The notes under the pieces are model-generated. The model was not told the DNA's origin. It did no database searches and saw only the letters and a list, made by a program, of their open reading frames with translations. A program made the position numbers and the translations under genes. Of a DNA stretch of 64,000 bases, positions 37,347-49,600 are shown one piece after another. Source of the DNA: Silurus meridionalis. Lineage: Eukaryota > Chordata > Actinopteri > Siluriformes > Siluridae. The stretch lies in assembly GCF_014805685.1 (NCBI RefSeq), contig NC_060893.1, forward strand, positions 9,467,773-9,531,772, read 5' to 3'. Position 1 is the first letter of the stretch. The number at the start of each line of letters is the position of its first letter.

Positions 37347-38362
37347 ACTGGGCTTAATCATTTTGCTTTGACTAGGCCATTGAAGCAGCAGCCGCTCAGG
37401 GAGCTGTGGCTAAAGCCCAGAAAAGGAAAGCTCCATGCTCAGAACAGCTGAACAAAGCCATCACAATTGGGAGCAGTCCCATTCTCTACACCCAGCCTAC
37501 TGCTACAGCAGGTGAATAAGGAGGCCAGCATTAAAACATCTTTTATGTTAATATAACTGGTCTTCATTTTCCCTTCTGACTTAAAATAATGATTAACAAT
37601 CACTGTAATCATTTTACAGCCCCTATAATCACTGCAAATGCTTATTGGGGATTGACTGCAGTAGCTACACCTGCTCTGCCATCAGAGCCTTTGGTTCCAC
37701 TAATGCCTGCAGTACCTTCACAACCTCCACTTCCACCACCTCAACCTCCAGTCGAGCCGGTGTCCACAAAGATGCCTACAGACAAAACTAAGAAGCTAAA
37801 GAAGGACAAAGTAGGTTGAACATAGTTTCTCACTCTGCTTGGTTGTGCTCTTTCCTTTCTTCTCTTCTTCTTCTCTTCTCTTCTCACACTATCATGTTAC
37901 TTAGTTTGCACCTTTTTGATCAGTGAGCTTGATGTCATGAAATAGCCTGATGGAGAATTTTTTCCCCCAGATTAAAAAGAGCAAGACTAAAATGCCATCT
38001 TTAGTAAAAAAATGGCAAAGTATCCAGAGGGAACTAGACGAAGAGGAGAAGTCAAGTTCTAGCGACGAGGATCGAGACCAGCTAAACAGCAGGCGCATCG
38101 AAGAGTGGAAACAGCAACAGCTTGCCTCGTAAGTGCAGTCTAAATTGGTGAACTTTGATCTTCCCTTTTTTTTTTCCACTGTAGATATTTTTAAAAATCC
38201 ATCTTACTTTTAATCTCATTTTGTTTTTGTAATAAAATTGTCTTCATTTATTTTCCCTCGAATTGCAGAGGAAAGGCCACTAAGAATGCCAACTTTGAAG
38301 TTCTGCCTGATGATTGGAGAGAAAGGCTGCTAAAGAAGAGAAAGATGATGCAGAGTTCATAG
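29525..38362 (+). CDS. fnbp4: Formin-binding protein 4, 17 exons
   Basis: FNBP4 is a nuclear WW-domain protein that binds proline-rich formin regions and splicing factors. Exons: 29525-29642, 30780-30869, 31108-31238, 31422-31596, 32520-32667, 32869-32971, 33102-33428, 34668-34866, 35149-35240, 35363-35467, 35666-35799, 36595-36758, 36913-37121, 37376-37511, 37620-37810, 37971-38128, 38269-38362. They sum to 2574 nt, 857 residues. The first WW domain (exon 5) runs WQEVWDENTGCYYYWNTQTN to WEVP with both signature tryptophans. The second spans the exon 11/12 junction: GWSCHWDRDHRQYFYVNDQT to SQWDFP. Acidic serine-rich stretches, a polyproline segment in exon 13 and a lysine-rich C-terminal tail ending KRKMMQSS follow. 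The start ATG is the first of the frame after the CpG promoter; an in-frame GTG just before it is ignored. Intron 6 is GC-AG. Introns hold a MITE, a pogo-like fragment and long GT repeats. Confidence 0.95.
30086..30148. repeat. (GT)n microsatellite in FNBP4 intron 1
   Basis: An uninterrupted run of about 31 GT units. Confidence 0.95.
31830..32049. repeat. Teleost interspersed repeat plus TA tract in FNBP4 intron 4
   Basis: The phrase TTTTATTTGTCACATACATA followed by GACATGCAGTGAAATGCTTT is a familiar fish repeat module. It is followed by A-rich DNA and short (TA)n and (AC)n runs. Confidence 0.6.
32050..32480 (+). mobile_element. Pogo/Tigger-like DNA transposon fragment
   Basis: It begins CAGTGGTCCCCCGGTTATTG directly after a TA, matching the style of pogo-group terminal repeats. 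The first 120 bp repeat the word CGAAC/GAACG many times. No matching inverted end is seen before the WW-domain exon at 32520, so the element looks 3'-truncated, and no transposase is encoded. Confidence 0.5.
33564..34289 (+). mobile_element. MITE copy B, Tc1/mariner-like, in FNBP4 intron 7
   Basis: Same family as 6378-7147: left end CCGTATTTTTCGGACTATAA, right end AATAGTCCGGAAATTACGG, TA before the left end and TG (probably decayed TA) after the right. The 726-bp body aligns along its length with copy A, including the frame beginning MPKDKLPR and ending LLFRYKPL at 33777-33880. Confidence 0.82.
37189..37344. repeat. Long interrupted (GT)n filling FNBP4 intron 13
   Basis: About 156 bp of GT units broken by a few GTAT steps. 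They occupy most of the 254-bp intron 37122-37375 and end about 30 bp before the acceptor. In the sense RNA this is a (UG)n tract. Confidence 0.95.
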
Positions 38363-39025
38363 CACTGATTTGAAAGGACTCTCTCAGACTGTATAATTCT
38401 TATCCTGTTCCTGTAAGACAAAGTTGGACTTGAATGTTTTTACATCACTTTTATTCAAGTGGTGATTTTTTTTTTTTTTTTGCGGAAAGACATCAAAATG
38501 TCTTTTTTGGGGGGGGCGGGAATTTATGTACAAAGTATTTTTTTTTTTTTTCTTGTTTGATCCCTGTCAACATTGTTCAAGACTTGTACTTTGTAAAGAT
38601 TATGGCAAGTTTTGTAATGTTTTTAGAACTTACTGTGCCATGATCATGTCTTCGAGCCCAAGATCATTTAATGTTGGTATTAATGCTTTTTTTGTTTTTG
38701 TTTTTTTATGAAATCCCTGAATTACTGATACAATAGCTCATGAATCTTGTCCCTAGCTTTAGCCATATGAAGTTTCTGTGGTGATTTGGTTCTTTTGGGA
38801 CCCGTACATAAGTACTCTTGGGCTGAAATTTCTTAAGTCTGTAGATTAAATGTGCAGGGTAAAGGCTTTGCAATAAAACTAACAATATTATATTCAGTGT
38901 GGAGAAATTTCAGCCATCTACACCCATGCCTGTTTCTTCCACAGTGTTCTGTATAGCATTGTCCCTTACTGGATATGGGGCTGAGGTGCTCACTGAAGTT
39001 TTCTATGTTGTAAATAATAAATAAA
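38363..39025 (+). other. FNBP4 3' UTR with two poly(A) signals
   Basis: Non-coding trailer with AATAAA at 38873-38878 and again at 39016-39021, each followed by GT-rich DNA. Confidence 0.6.
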
Positions 39026-39925
39026 TTTATACCACCTGTGTAATGAGGGTGTTTCTTTTATAAGTTTGGCAATTTTGCAATGCAAGATTTACACATCTGT
39101 AGTGGTTGTTTTTTTTATACTTTTATTTTTTTTACAGGACCATGCTTTGTTACATTTGAGAGAATGGCACAGAGGGTTATGAAAATTTGTTTTAAATTGT
39201 TTGTTCCTTGAATGTGTACATTCACTGTTGATAATTGATTAACTTGAGGAAGAGCTTCCTTTTGGGAAAATTGATTTATACAATGCCTCAATAATATTGA
39301 CAGGAAGTACAGTAGAGTAAATTGGGTGAGAATGATGCTTCCTGGTCTTGGCTGACTGGATTGAACCTGATCTTGATTGCAGTTGACATTCCAGTTCATC
39401 CGAAAAGTGTTCTGTGGAATTAGGAAGGGTTCGGTGCAGTCAACTCAAGTTATTCCACTCCAACCTTGGACAAACAGGTCTTCCTGCAGTTTGTTTTCTT
39501 CACAGAACATTGTCCTGCTCTAGCAGGTTTAAGCCCCTTAGTTGTATTTTACTTCATGCAAGGACATTTTGTCTGTTTCCAGCATTGGGGCAACAGCTTA
39601 GGGAAGATCCACATGCTTTTGGTGATGGTGTCCATTAGTTACGGGTCAAAGGTACATTTAATACCATGAAAATGTGATTAAAAGCAGCGCACATGGTTGC
39701 ATTTAAGTATGACATTTAACGACTATTCACATGAACTGTGAGTAAACGTATGTTAATAAGTACTCTACGCTATATCACTGCATGCATATATATCATATGG
39801 TTTAGCTTGATGACTATATTAGTTTAATTATCTACTGGTCATTTCCTCGCTGACTGCTTCTCCTGCTAATTAATTTATTTACAGCAAACCTTGCTTCAGT
39901 TCATTAGTTAATTATTTATTAACAC
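39026..39925. other. FNBP4-AGBL2 spacer
   Basis: No gene or recognisable transposon was seen; the short open frames on both strands are weak and look like chance. Confidence 0.45.
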
Positions 39926-39955
39926 GGGAGCATTTCGGTGCTTAACACCGGACCA

Positions 39956-39987
<32 letters not shown>

Positions 39988-40099
39988 TTTAACATTGACT
40001 ACTAATATGTGTTACACATTCTAACTGTCCACTTGATAAGAGTTCGTTTTATCAAGTGGACAGTCAGAATGTGTAACACATATTAGTAGTCAATGTTAA

Positions 40100-40134
<35 letters not shown>

Positions 40135-40163
40135 GGTCCGGTGTTATGCACCAAAATGCTCCC
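39926..40163. repeat. 238-bp near-perfect inverted repeat (hairpin)
   Basis: The left arm 39926-40039 and right arm 40049-40163 are reverse complements with only a handful of mismatches or indels, around a 9-base loop. Each arm consists of an outer GGGAGCATTT..GGTGC..AACACCGGACC block, an (ATT)n tract and an inner unique block ending ACTTGATAA. It may be a palindromic MITE; no clear target-site duplication was found. Confidence 0.93.
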
Positions 40164-40180
40164 CTGCCACAAACTGCCCC

Positions 40181-40290
40181 ACTTATCTCATAATTATGAG
40201 ATAGTAAGGCATAATTATGAGAGCAGGATCTCATAATTATGAGATAAGTCATAATTATTGAGATATTAACTCTTAATTATGAGATAATGA
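40181..40290. repeat. Array of short palindromes built on TCATAATTATGA
   Basis: Five copies or variants of the self-complementary word TCATAATTATGA, several extended to ATCTCATAATTATGAGAT, are spaced by about 6-12 bp. It lies between the 238-bp hairpin and the AGBL2 promoter. Confidence 0.85.
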
Positions 40291-40364
40291 GTATATATCT
40301 AAGTTGACTACATTTTTCATGGCGCCATTTTGTTCTCCCATTACTGCCACATTTTTACTCTGTG

Positions 40365-40372
40365 CCGGAAGT
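40365..40372 (+). promoter_or_regulatory. ETS-type promoter site upstream of AGBL2
   Basis: CCGGAAGT is a full ETS/GABP consensus. It sits about 40 bp downstream of a GGCGCCATTTTG (YY1-like) word and 35 bp upstream of the X-box. Its position in the CpG-containing 5' flank supports a core promoter here. Confidence 0.5.
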
Positions 40373-40406
40373 GCTCATGGTGTCCATGGTTACGACGCCG
40401 ACGTCA

Positions 40407-40419
40407 GTTGCCTAGCAAC
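40407..40419 (+). promoter_or_regulatory. RFX X-box in AGBL2 promoter
   Basis: GTTGCCTAGCAAC is a perfect inverted repeat (GTTGC, CTAG-type centre, GCAAC) fitting the RFX X-box consensus that drives ciliary genes. It lies about 240 bp before the AGBL2 start codon and close to the probable first non-coding exon. Confidence 0.75.
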
Positions 40420-40658
40420 CGCAGAAAGATTCTAAGAAGAAATTCTCAGTTAGCATTACTACTAGCCTCTTGTTGCCTTTGAACAGAGTTGTTTTTGAGG
40501 TCAGTACTTCATGTGTTTGAGAATAATGCATATAAACAGTGTTTAGAGCTGTACCATTACCTCAAAATATATTAACATTTCTCTGTTGCATGGACAGTTG
40601 ATTATCGGCTCCAAACTAATGAGCTAACGTTAAAGTCGACTGTACTCCGGGATATGAC

Positions 40659-43600
40659 ATGCAGGTGAGTAATGTCTCCGTCTAATTAACCATTTGTGTT
40701 AAACGTTTTAAAACATTTTGGTGATTACTGCAAGTGAAACTTTTTTTTACATTTCATTTCACCATTTATTTAACCAAACTGTTAGAAACGGATTATGTTT
40801 GTGTATTGTTTTCTTGCTCGATTTCTTGTTGCTTGAGACCTTTTTTTTTCTTGAGACAATTTAGACTTTTCTTTCCCCATTTCAAAACAAACAAAAAAAC
40901 TAAGAAAATGACTCACATTAGAACAGGTAATCACATCTTTCTTGTTCTCTTTCATAAAGAGCTCAGATGATCCCTATGAGAAATTCATTCTCCAGCATTT
41001 AAGGCATTATGGACGTTTTACAGGTGAGTCTTTGCTTGTATAATAAGTTTCAAAAAGGCTGTAACTTGTAAGTATTAATCTGTTATATGACTATGCAGAG
41101 TATCTAAACTTTAAATCAGAGCATATCTAATGGGAGTACAAGTATTAGGCCAAATCTGATCTTGTGCCTTGAACTGTAATGTAAGGGGAAGTGGTAGCTT
41201 AATGGTTAAGGTTCTGGATTACTCATCGGAAGGTACCCTCTCTACTCCAAGGATGGATGGATAAATCATGGATGGCTCTAACCCTCATATGTCTTCTGGG
41301 ATGTGTGAAGAAAGAATTTCAATCAATCAATCAAGATTTATTTATTTATATAGCGCCTTACAGCAACCTAAAGGAGCACAAGGCACTTTCCAGTAAAAAA
41401 CAAACAAACATAAAAATAACAAATAGACAGTAGACAATAAATCTATAAGAAATATAAGAACACAATATATATGTAACATAGCAGTTGAATCAGGGCTATG
41501 TGTTAAAAGCTTGTATGAATAAAAAAGTTTTCAACTGCAATTAAAAAACACTCAGCACAGTGATGGATCGAATGTGAGCTGGAAGAGCATTCCACAGCTT
41601 TTCAATGTGCTATAATGTATATGTAACACATAAAAGCATTTTTATAAAAACCTTTTATAAAAAAAATCTGTTTATCGTTAACATGGGGTTCCTTGTTTGA
41701 AAATGTTATTTTTAGGACAGAGTTTTTCGTTTCTTCAGAGAAGTGATTCAACATGTAGACTGTGGAAAAGAAGCCCTGATTCTGCACCCACAGGTGTCTT
41801 CAACACAACTGCTGAAAGCACACACATGGATGAGGAACAACCACAGGCACATCAGGAACAATGTATGGGATTTTTTGTTTGTTTGTTTGTTTGTTTTTTT
41901 CTATAGCAGAATTGTTATTGAAGATATGTAAAGATCTTGTTCATTTTCTAGCTGAATGCCAATTTAGTCAGTGAAAAAGGTGAATTGTTTCTAAATGTTG
42001 TATGACTACACAAGATCAATATCTTAAGTTCAGTTAATTTGAAATGAATCATAGTAACAGTATACCATACAGCATTACAAAGAATATGTATACCATAATT
42101 TCCGGACCATATTTAAGCCGCACCCACTGAATTTTACAAATATTTATATTTTTAACATAAATAAGCCGCACCTGTCTATAAGCCGTCTATACTAATGTAC
42201 TTTACACAGGCTTTAACGAAAGACACATTACACACGGTGTAACGGGTGAAATATGTTGCGCTTCCTTTAGGAGCATAGCGGTATTTTGGGAATAGCATGC
42301 CAGAAGCGAGCTCTCCCTTCACCCTGACTCAACGCGTTACAACTGCTTGTATCTAAACAGTAGCCGACTAAGAATGTCGTTGTTTACTGTCTACTTCCTT
42401 CCTTTCACAACTATTTCTCTCGGGAGTTTATCATTTAGCGTCTTGGATTAAATCATTCTGATGATTGTCCAGTAAATGTCAAATTTTTTATGTCCACACT
42501 AAACTACCATAAAATTATTTTAACGTTTTTTTTTTTTTTCCGTCCTCACTTTCCATATTTCTAGTGTTAGTCAAACACTTAATATCTATTCAGTTTGTTT
42601 GATTTGTATACTGAGCAGACAAACTTAGTTCAAGGCATACAGCAACTTTGGGCTACCTAACAAAATCACCTTTATAAGTAAAAACAAGCTGCAGAAGAGT
42701 TATTATTTAAGCTACAGGATTTTCCTTCTCAAATATTTTTGTTGTTGTCTCTTAATGTATGTAAATGTATCATTAGTGAGTCAATTTACATTTGTGCCAA
42801 ACATGTAGTCTCTTACAATGTGGAGAGATGTATCAGGACCAGGCAGCTGCTAGTTGACCTGGAAAGTGGAAGACCTATCCCACGCCTTAGGGAACCACTG
42901 GACCTCGTTTCTATACCTTCAGTTTCCTGTCCCTTCCAGGGTGTTCTCTGGCCAGTTGAGTGTGCAGTCTTCTGTGACAAAATCCATCACATAGGTATTC
43001 AATCTTAATGCTTTTGATTCAGTAACAGTCACACACAGTTCCTGTTCAGGTTTATTTATTGATTTATTAATTTATTTTTGTAACAACAGTTTATTTCCTG
43101 TTTATCTGTTGATACAGAATGGGATCCTCCAGATCCAGAAACATTTTATCAGCAGACGGGCAACGAGCAGACTCCCATGCCAGAGGGAGAAGAAGAAGGA
43201 ATCACCGTTTATTGTGTAGACTCGGGTACACTCAACATTTAGAAATGTTTTTGCTAGACAATGTTTAAAAAAAACAAAAAACGTAAAAAAAAAATGTTTA
43301 TTCTTTAAATGCTATTTAATTGATCAACTACTTTGAATCTAACTTTTATTTCCGTGTTTTTGTTTATTTACTAAGCCACAGAAATGCCATACTTCACTCG
43401 GTCCTGTGTTGGTGGCAGCAGGCAGAATATAAAGAATTTCACATCAAGTGCTGACAGCCAAGATACACCTACCCTATCTTTTGAGTCCAGATTTGAGAGT
43501 GGAAATCTCCAAAAAGCAGTTAAAATGTAAGTGGATAAGAATGACATTTCCAGCACTTTCTGTTTAAGTGCAGAGTGGAAATCATTCCACCCAACATTAA

Positions 43601-46600
43601 CACCAGGCACAATAGTTTTGCAACAAACTGAAACAGAATCCAAGCAGTACAGATTAACCCTTTTGTAAAATATAAATTTACTGCAGTATTTCCTTCACAA
43701 ATATACATTTAGCAAGGAAAATACAGTACATTAAAACCCATAGGATTCTACACAAGTCCTCACAATCACTTCTCGAATTTTTATCTCTTCTCAAATTTTG
43801 TTTTTGAATTAAGGTGCCCCTAATTGTTGCATGTAATTTGCTATATATAATGTAAACAATGATATTTTACAGTGATATTTTTTCTCTTTAGTGGTCATTA
43901 TGAATATGAGCTCACTTTGCGCCATGACATGTACACCACAAAGCACACACAGTGGTTCTACTTCCGTGTGAAGAACATGAAAGCTAATGTCACATATCGC
44001 TTCACGATTATCAACCTGATGAAATCCAACAGCCTATATGAAACAGGCATGCGTCCACTGCTGTACTCCGAGCTTGACGCCAGGCTGAAAAAAAAGGGGT
44101 GGTACCGCGCAGGCAACAACATTCGGTGAGTCTACATGGCTGTTAAATTGATCAGAAAATCTGTCTCACTTATATTATATTAAACATAGAATTTGATTCT
44201 GCATGCCTTTCCATTCATTACTTTGTTTAATGAAAGGTATTACCAGAATCAGAGTGAGCAAGAGGGAAAGCCACTCTACTCACTTACCTGGACACTTGAG
44301 TTTCCTCATGAAAATGATACCTGCTACTTGGCCCACTGCTACCCGTACACCTACTCAGATCTGCAAAATTATTTACAAGGTGTGGTTTCAGACCCAGCTC
44401 AGTCAATGTACTGTAAAGTGCGGGTACTGTGCCGAAGCTTGGCAGGGAACTCTGTGTATGTACTGACTATTACTTCGCCCTGTGGCACTTGGCAAGAGCG
44501 GAGAAACAGGCAAGCAGTGGTGGTAACAGCACGTGTGCACCCTGGAGAGACCAATAGCTCATGGATGATGCAGGGCTTATTGGATTTTTTGCTGGGTAAA
44601 TCACCTGATGCACATCTACTGAGAGAAACGTTTGTTTTTAAGGTTAGTGAATGAAGATGGTGTTTGTTCAGTTTTTTCATGCTTCTCTACATAGCAGTTC
44701 AAAATGAAACTTTTTTTGGCAAGAATTCTCCATATAAAGCTGTAAACCACTGAAATTTAATGACCCTTATTACTTTCCTTTCAAACGTAGCTTTGGAACA
44801 GCATTTAATACACAATTATTTTTTTAATTTTTTAATTCATAAAGAACACTTAATAAATAAATGAATACAACCAAATGTGCATGTGCTATTGTGCATTTGT
44901 TATACTAAAAGTACACAAAACCTTTTTAAAAACTTACTGGATCTACTGCAGATAGTGCCAATGCTGAACCCTGATGGCGTGGTTGTTGGAAACTACCGCT
45001 GCTCTCTGGCAGGCAGAGATATGAACCGCAGCTACCATACTCTATTTAAGGACTCGTTCCCCTGTGTGTGGTACACTCGCAACATGGTGAAACGGTGAGT
45101 AACATAACTTGTGCACTTACAGTCGCACTTGTTTTAGTTATGTTGCGTAGAAATATGTTTGCAGATTTTACAAAAAAGCTAATTTTGCTAACTATTTTAA
45201 ACCATCATAATGAACTGAACTGTAAGTTGGTCCAAATTATGATTTTTTTTTAGCATTCTGGATACATGTAGACTTCCACCAGCCTTTTTTGATGCCCCAT
45301 GCATATGAAATAAACCAGTCCACTCTGTGCACTTTATAAGGAGCACCATATTAACATATGGTAGTGCCTCCTTTTGTTCTAAAAACAGCTTCAGTTAGGT
45401 GTAGCATGGATTTCACAGATTCCTCCATGATCTACTGCAGCCTCCTAGATCCATGGAAGTGAAGAAATCTAAGAAAAGAAAACACCACCGTAGATCTTAG
45501 GACAGATTCAAATCGAAGCAGGGAAAAAATATATTTTAGTGTTGAGGTTACTGTTAACTGCTGTTTTTATTTCTGTTAAAAGCCAAATCTGGTCAAATCG
45601 AGTAAAAAAACAAAAAAAAAATCCCCTGCACATCTTGTATAACAATTTCACTTTTTGATTTAACTGATAACATCTGAGTTGCATGCCTGTAAGCCAATGA
45701 TTGTTTTGCAGTTGAGCAATACTTAACATTTGAGAAGTCTAATGTCCAACTTATTTTCCTGCTTATTAAATGTGATAAGTAATTTATATTGCTTATACTC
45801 TTTAGGTTGCTTGCTGAGAGAAGAGTTGTGTTGTACTGTGATTTTCATGGACACAGCAGAAAAAACAATGTGTTTATGTATGGTTGCACTAACCGTAAGA
45901 ACAAACCACGTCTTCAGGAGCGCGTCTTCCCTCTGATGATGAGCAAAAATGCCAAAGAAAAGGTAGGAATGTGCTGAGGTTGTTTCAGTCTGGTTAGTTG
46001 ACCCTTTTACAGTAGGTTTTCAGTCTTCAGCATTATTATCACCTTTGTTATTTGTAGTTTTCTTTCAGGAGTTGTAAGTTTAAAATGCAGAAAAGCAAAG
46101 AAGGCACTGGTCGCATTGTAATGTGGAGGCTTGGAATCCAAAACAGCTATACTTTGGAGTCCACCTTTGGAGGCTCCACTTTAGGTAATGTAATGTAATT
46201 TTGCTGACCATTGTTAAAGCCAATTACAAGGTACAATTAATATTTAAAAAAAGGTACAATTACTTTTTAGGCATGTATGTATAAATAAAAATCTTAAAAT
46301 GTTCAAAACAAAGCAAATTTTTTTTATGTATGACTGTGTTGATTGTTTTGGAAATTTCTTTACCATGTCATTTATTTCAAAGTGGGCAGGAGAGGAACTC
46401 ACTTCACTGTGGGAGACCTGAAGTCTATGGGCTACCACTTTTGTGATACCCTTCTGGATTTTTGTGACCCAGACCAGACCAAGGTTCTTTCTTTTTCTTT
46501 TTCAGTATAGTGGTAACATTTGTAACATGCTGATAAGAGAGAACAAAGGCATAGAAGAAAATCTGGTTTAAAATGTTGACTGCTTTGTTCAGACCGAACA

Positions 46601-49600
46601 GTGTTTAAAGGAACTGGGGATTTTGCTGAAACAGGACATCAGAAGGAAGCTGGGCAAGGAAGTGGACTCGCTACAGGGTCTCACTGATGTAGACGTTGAG
46701 TCCAGGTGAAGAGTTTTAATTTCATGTCATGAAATCATCTTGAAATGTGTTCACACAATTTGTGAGGCAGAGGCAACATGCATATGACAATATGCTTAAT
46801 ATATGAATGGGGTAGTGTATAAAACTCAACATGGCAGCTATATTACATAAATAATATACATAATAATAGTAATATATGAGTAATATAACACATCTGTACA
46901 ATCAGATTCTTACACTGACTCTGAATGTAGATACAATATTCAAAATGGTAATGCAATATTCAAAATGGAAATTTATTTCTGCATTAAAATGTACCATTAC
47001 CATATATGCAAAGTTTGGTACAAAAGAAAAATGAAAATTAAATTATATAATTTACATTTGCCATTTCCAACAGTAGTTTTAATATGTAAATTACATACTA
47101 ATTGTAACTCTTTATAAGTTGAAAAATTAACATTAAAATGTATTTCCCAAATTGATTTAATATGTGCAACATGTCCAAGCAGAAATGGTAGCAAAATGAT
47201 CAAATAAATGTTATTTTTCCAAAATGCATTTAGGCTCATGTTTCGGACACTTTTAAGGCATTAAAAAAATAATAGTAACGCTGTGATATTTATAGCAAAA
47301 AATTGTGTATTTCAAAATGGTGATTTAAGGGTCTTTTTTAATGCATTTATGCATTGACACTTAAGACATTTGAAAAATGCATTTTCATTGAACACCCTGC
47401 AATGAATGTAGTTAAGTCAATGTGGATTTGAAAATGCATTCAGAGCTGTTTACACCCATGGTGAAGTCTGCTTCTCAGAAAAACTGCCCATGCACTGGAG
47501 CGGCAAATTGTCTCGTTATTTTGGCTAAAACGAGCATTTTGCATACAGACGACAGTCAACGAATGTGATTCTCAGTAACATTTTGCTACCTCTATGCTTC
47601 CATAATATATAGAGTGCACCACTATATTACTTATAAAGAAACTTGCATTCACAGCGGTTGAATAACCTTTTGATATTATTGGAGCCATAATTTTAAACCT
47701 TTATTTGGGTGCATGAGTCCGACACAATGCTATTGCAGGGTTTAAAATAACTGCCTGTGAACATTTGCAAGATGATGACAGAAAGGACTAAATCCAACAT
47801 TTTTTCAGACATTGTGTCAGAATGTAATAAGTGATTGTTCTCATTTACTTATTACAGTACAAGTGGATCAAATAGTACAGACTCAGATGGTCTCCCTGTT
47901 CATCTTTTAAACTCCACAAACCAGGTACACTGTTAATTGTAGTTATATTGTACTTATTTTCTAGCTAATTGTGCATATATGATTTTTATTGCTCATGCTT
48001 TGTTTATACTGCTATATTGTATTTGATGTATTTTATTTGCTTTGTCAAGAAGAAAGTCAAGAAGAAGCATTTACGGAGCAAAAAAGAAAGGAATAGATTG
48101 CGGCAAAAGGAATCCCAGAGTGCAAAATCCACAAACTGTCACAGAGAACACAAAAACACTGTAAGCTTCTCATAAGAATTACCAAAAGTATCACAGTGCT
48201 CTGTGAGTCTTGAGAAATTATATTTCTTGTCTTGGCAGGATTCGATGAAATCAAATGACGATTTTGTGACTGAAACACTCCAAGAAAAAACTCTAGTGAA
48301 AAAGGGGAATGACAAAAAAACAGATGTGATTTAATAAAATATCAAATATGGATAAATAATATAAATGAACCCATGCTTAACATACAATCAATTAAACATG
48401 CTTTTTTGTTTATATATTCAGGCACAGTTAGTAAGAGCTAATCAGTCAGAAATGACCTGGATCCAACATTCCATTCCACGTTTTTGTCTTTCTGGCCATG
48501 AGAAGGGCAAGAAAGTCAAGGTAGGGCTTCAGGTGTATTGAAAAGCAGCATAATTTTGCTCATATATGAACACTATAATGTTAGTTCTATAATAATTATA
48601 ACATCATCTTGAATATGCTCAAACAAAAACATGACTAAGTACATCATTTGTGTATAGTAGATATTTATAAATATATATGATTTCATAAATGAAACTGTAA
48701 ATGTAATTTGTTGTACAGTCTAGGCTTTTTTAAATACAACCTGCCTGTGACTCACAGAACTATTTTATTCATTTAACATGCAGCTTAATTTCTGTATTCT
48801 CATTATAGGTCAGGAAAATAAATTGTGTTCAAAAATAAATTACTATTTTCTATGAAACCCTTAGATTACTATAAACTATGAATGCCTTAAATGCCTTATT
48901 TGTTTGCCATGCCTTCTTTAAAAGAACTTGTAACCATTGCTCTGATAAGTTATGGTCCATTGTGCCATAATAATATTTCATAAATTAAATATGGTTTAAT
49001 CTGTTGCCATTTCCTTTTACATCCACATACTATTCTATCTATTGTCTCTTGTTTCCTTTTCAAGAATGGTTTAGGTTACTCGCCTAGCTTATTAAATGAG
49101 ACTGGAGGGTCAAAAAATCACATCCAGAAACAAACAGAGCCCCTGGTGGTCACTTCGGTTCACGACAGATTATCAGGTCTGCCAGTTCAGAACCCCATAC
49201 TTTTCAAAAAGGATATCAAAGAATACTCAGGAATGAGAGGTGTGTCTACCCTTAATAATTGTGATAAATTGTTTGCACTTTTATACTTTTAATGACTAAC
49301 CTTAGATTTGATATCATAGGAAGAGTTTCAACAATCCCACTGCATAGGTAAGTAGATCATTCAGTTTTCTTTATAGTACAAGCGTAAACTTTCCATTATA
49401 GTATGTAAAAAGCTGTTCTGCAAACTGTAATTATTTAATTAATCTATTTTTTATACAGTCTTTGTCTATTATATTTTTGTTAATTTTAGAGTTGTTCCCA
49501 GGTTCATTTCTGACAGAGGATTAGAGCTCAGACGCTCTGCCCACTCCTCTTCAGCTTACACTGCTAACCAACAAAATATCAGCCAGAAAAGCACACCACA

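Noticed and set aside
37078..37451. Cysteine/valine-repeat frames on the plus strand
   Set aside because: They are translations of the GT microsatellite running between two FNBP4 exons.
40181..40290. Regular palindromic repeats resembling a CRISPR array
   Set aside because: Spacers are short and uneven, no cas genes exist, and the genome is eukaryotic.
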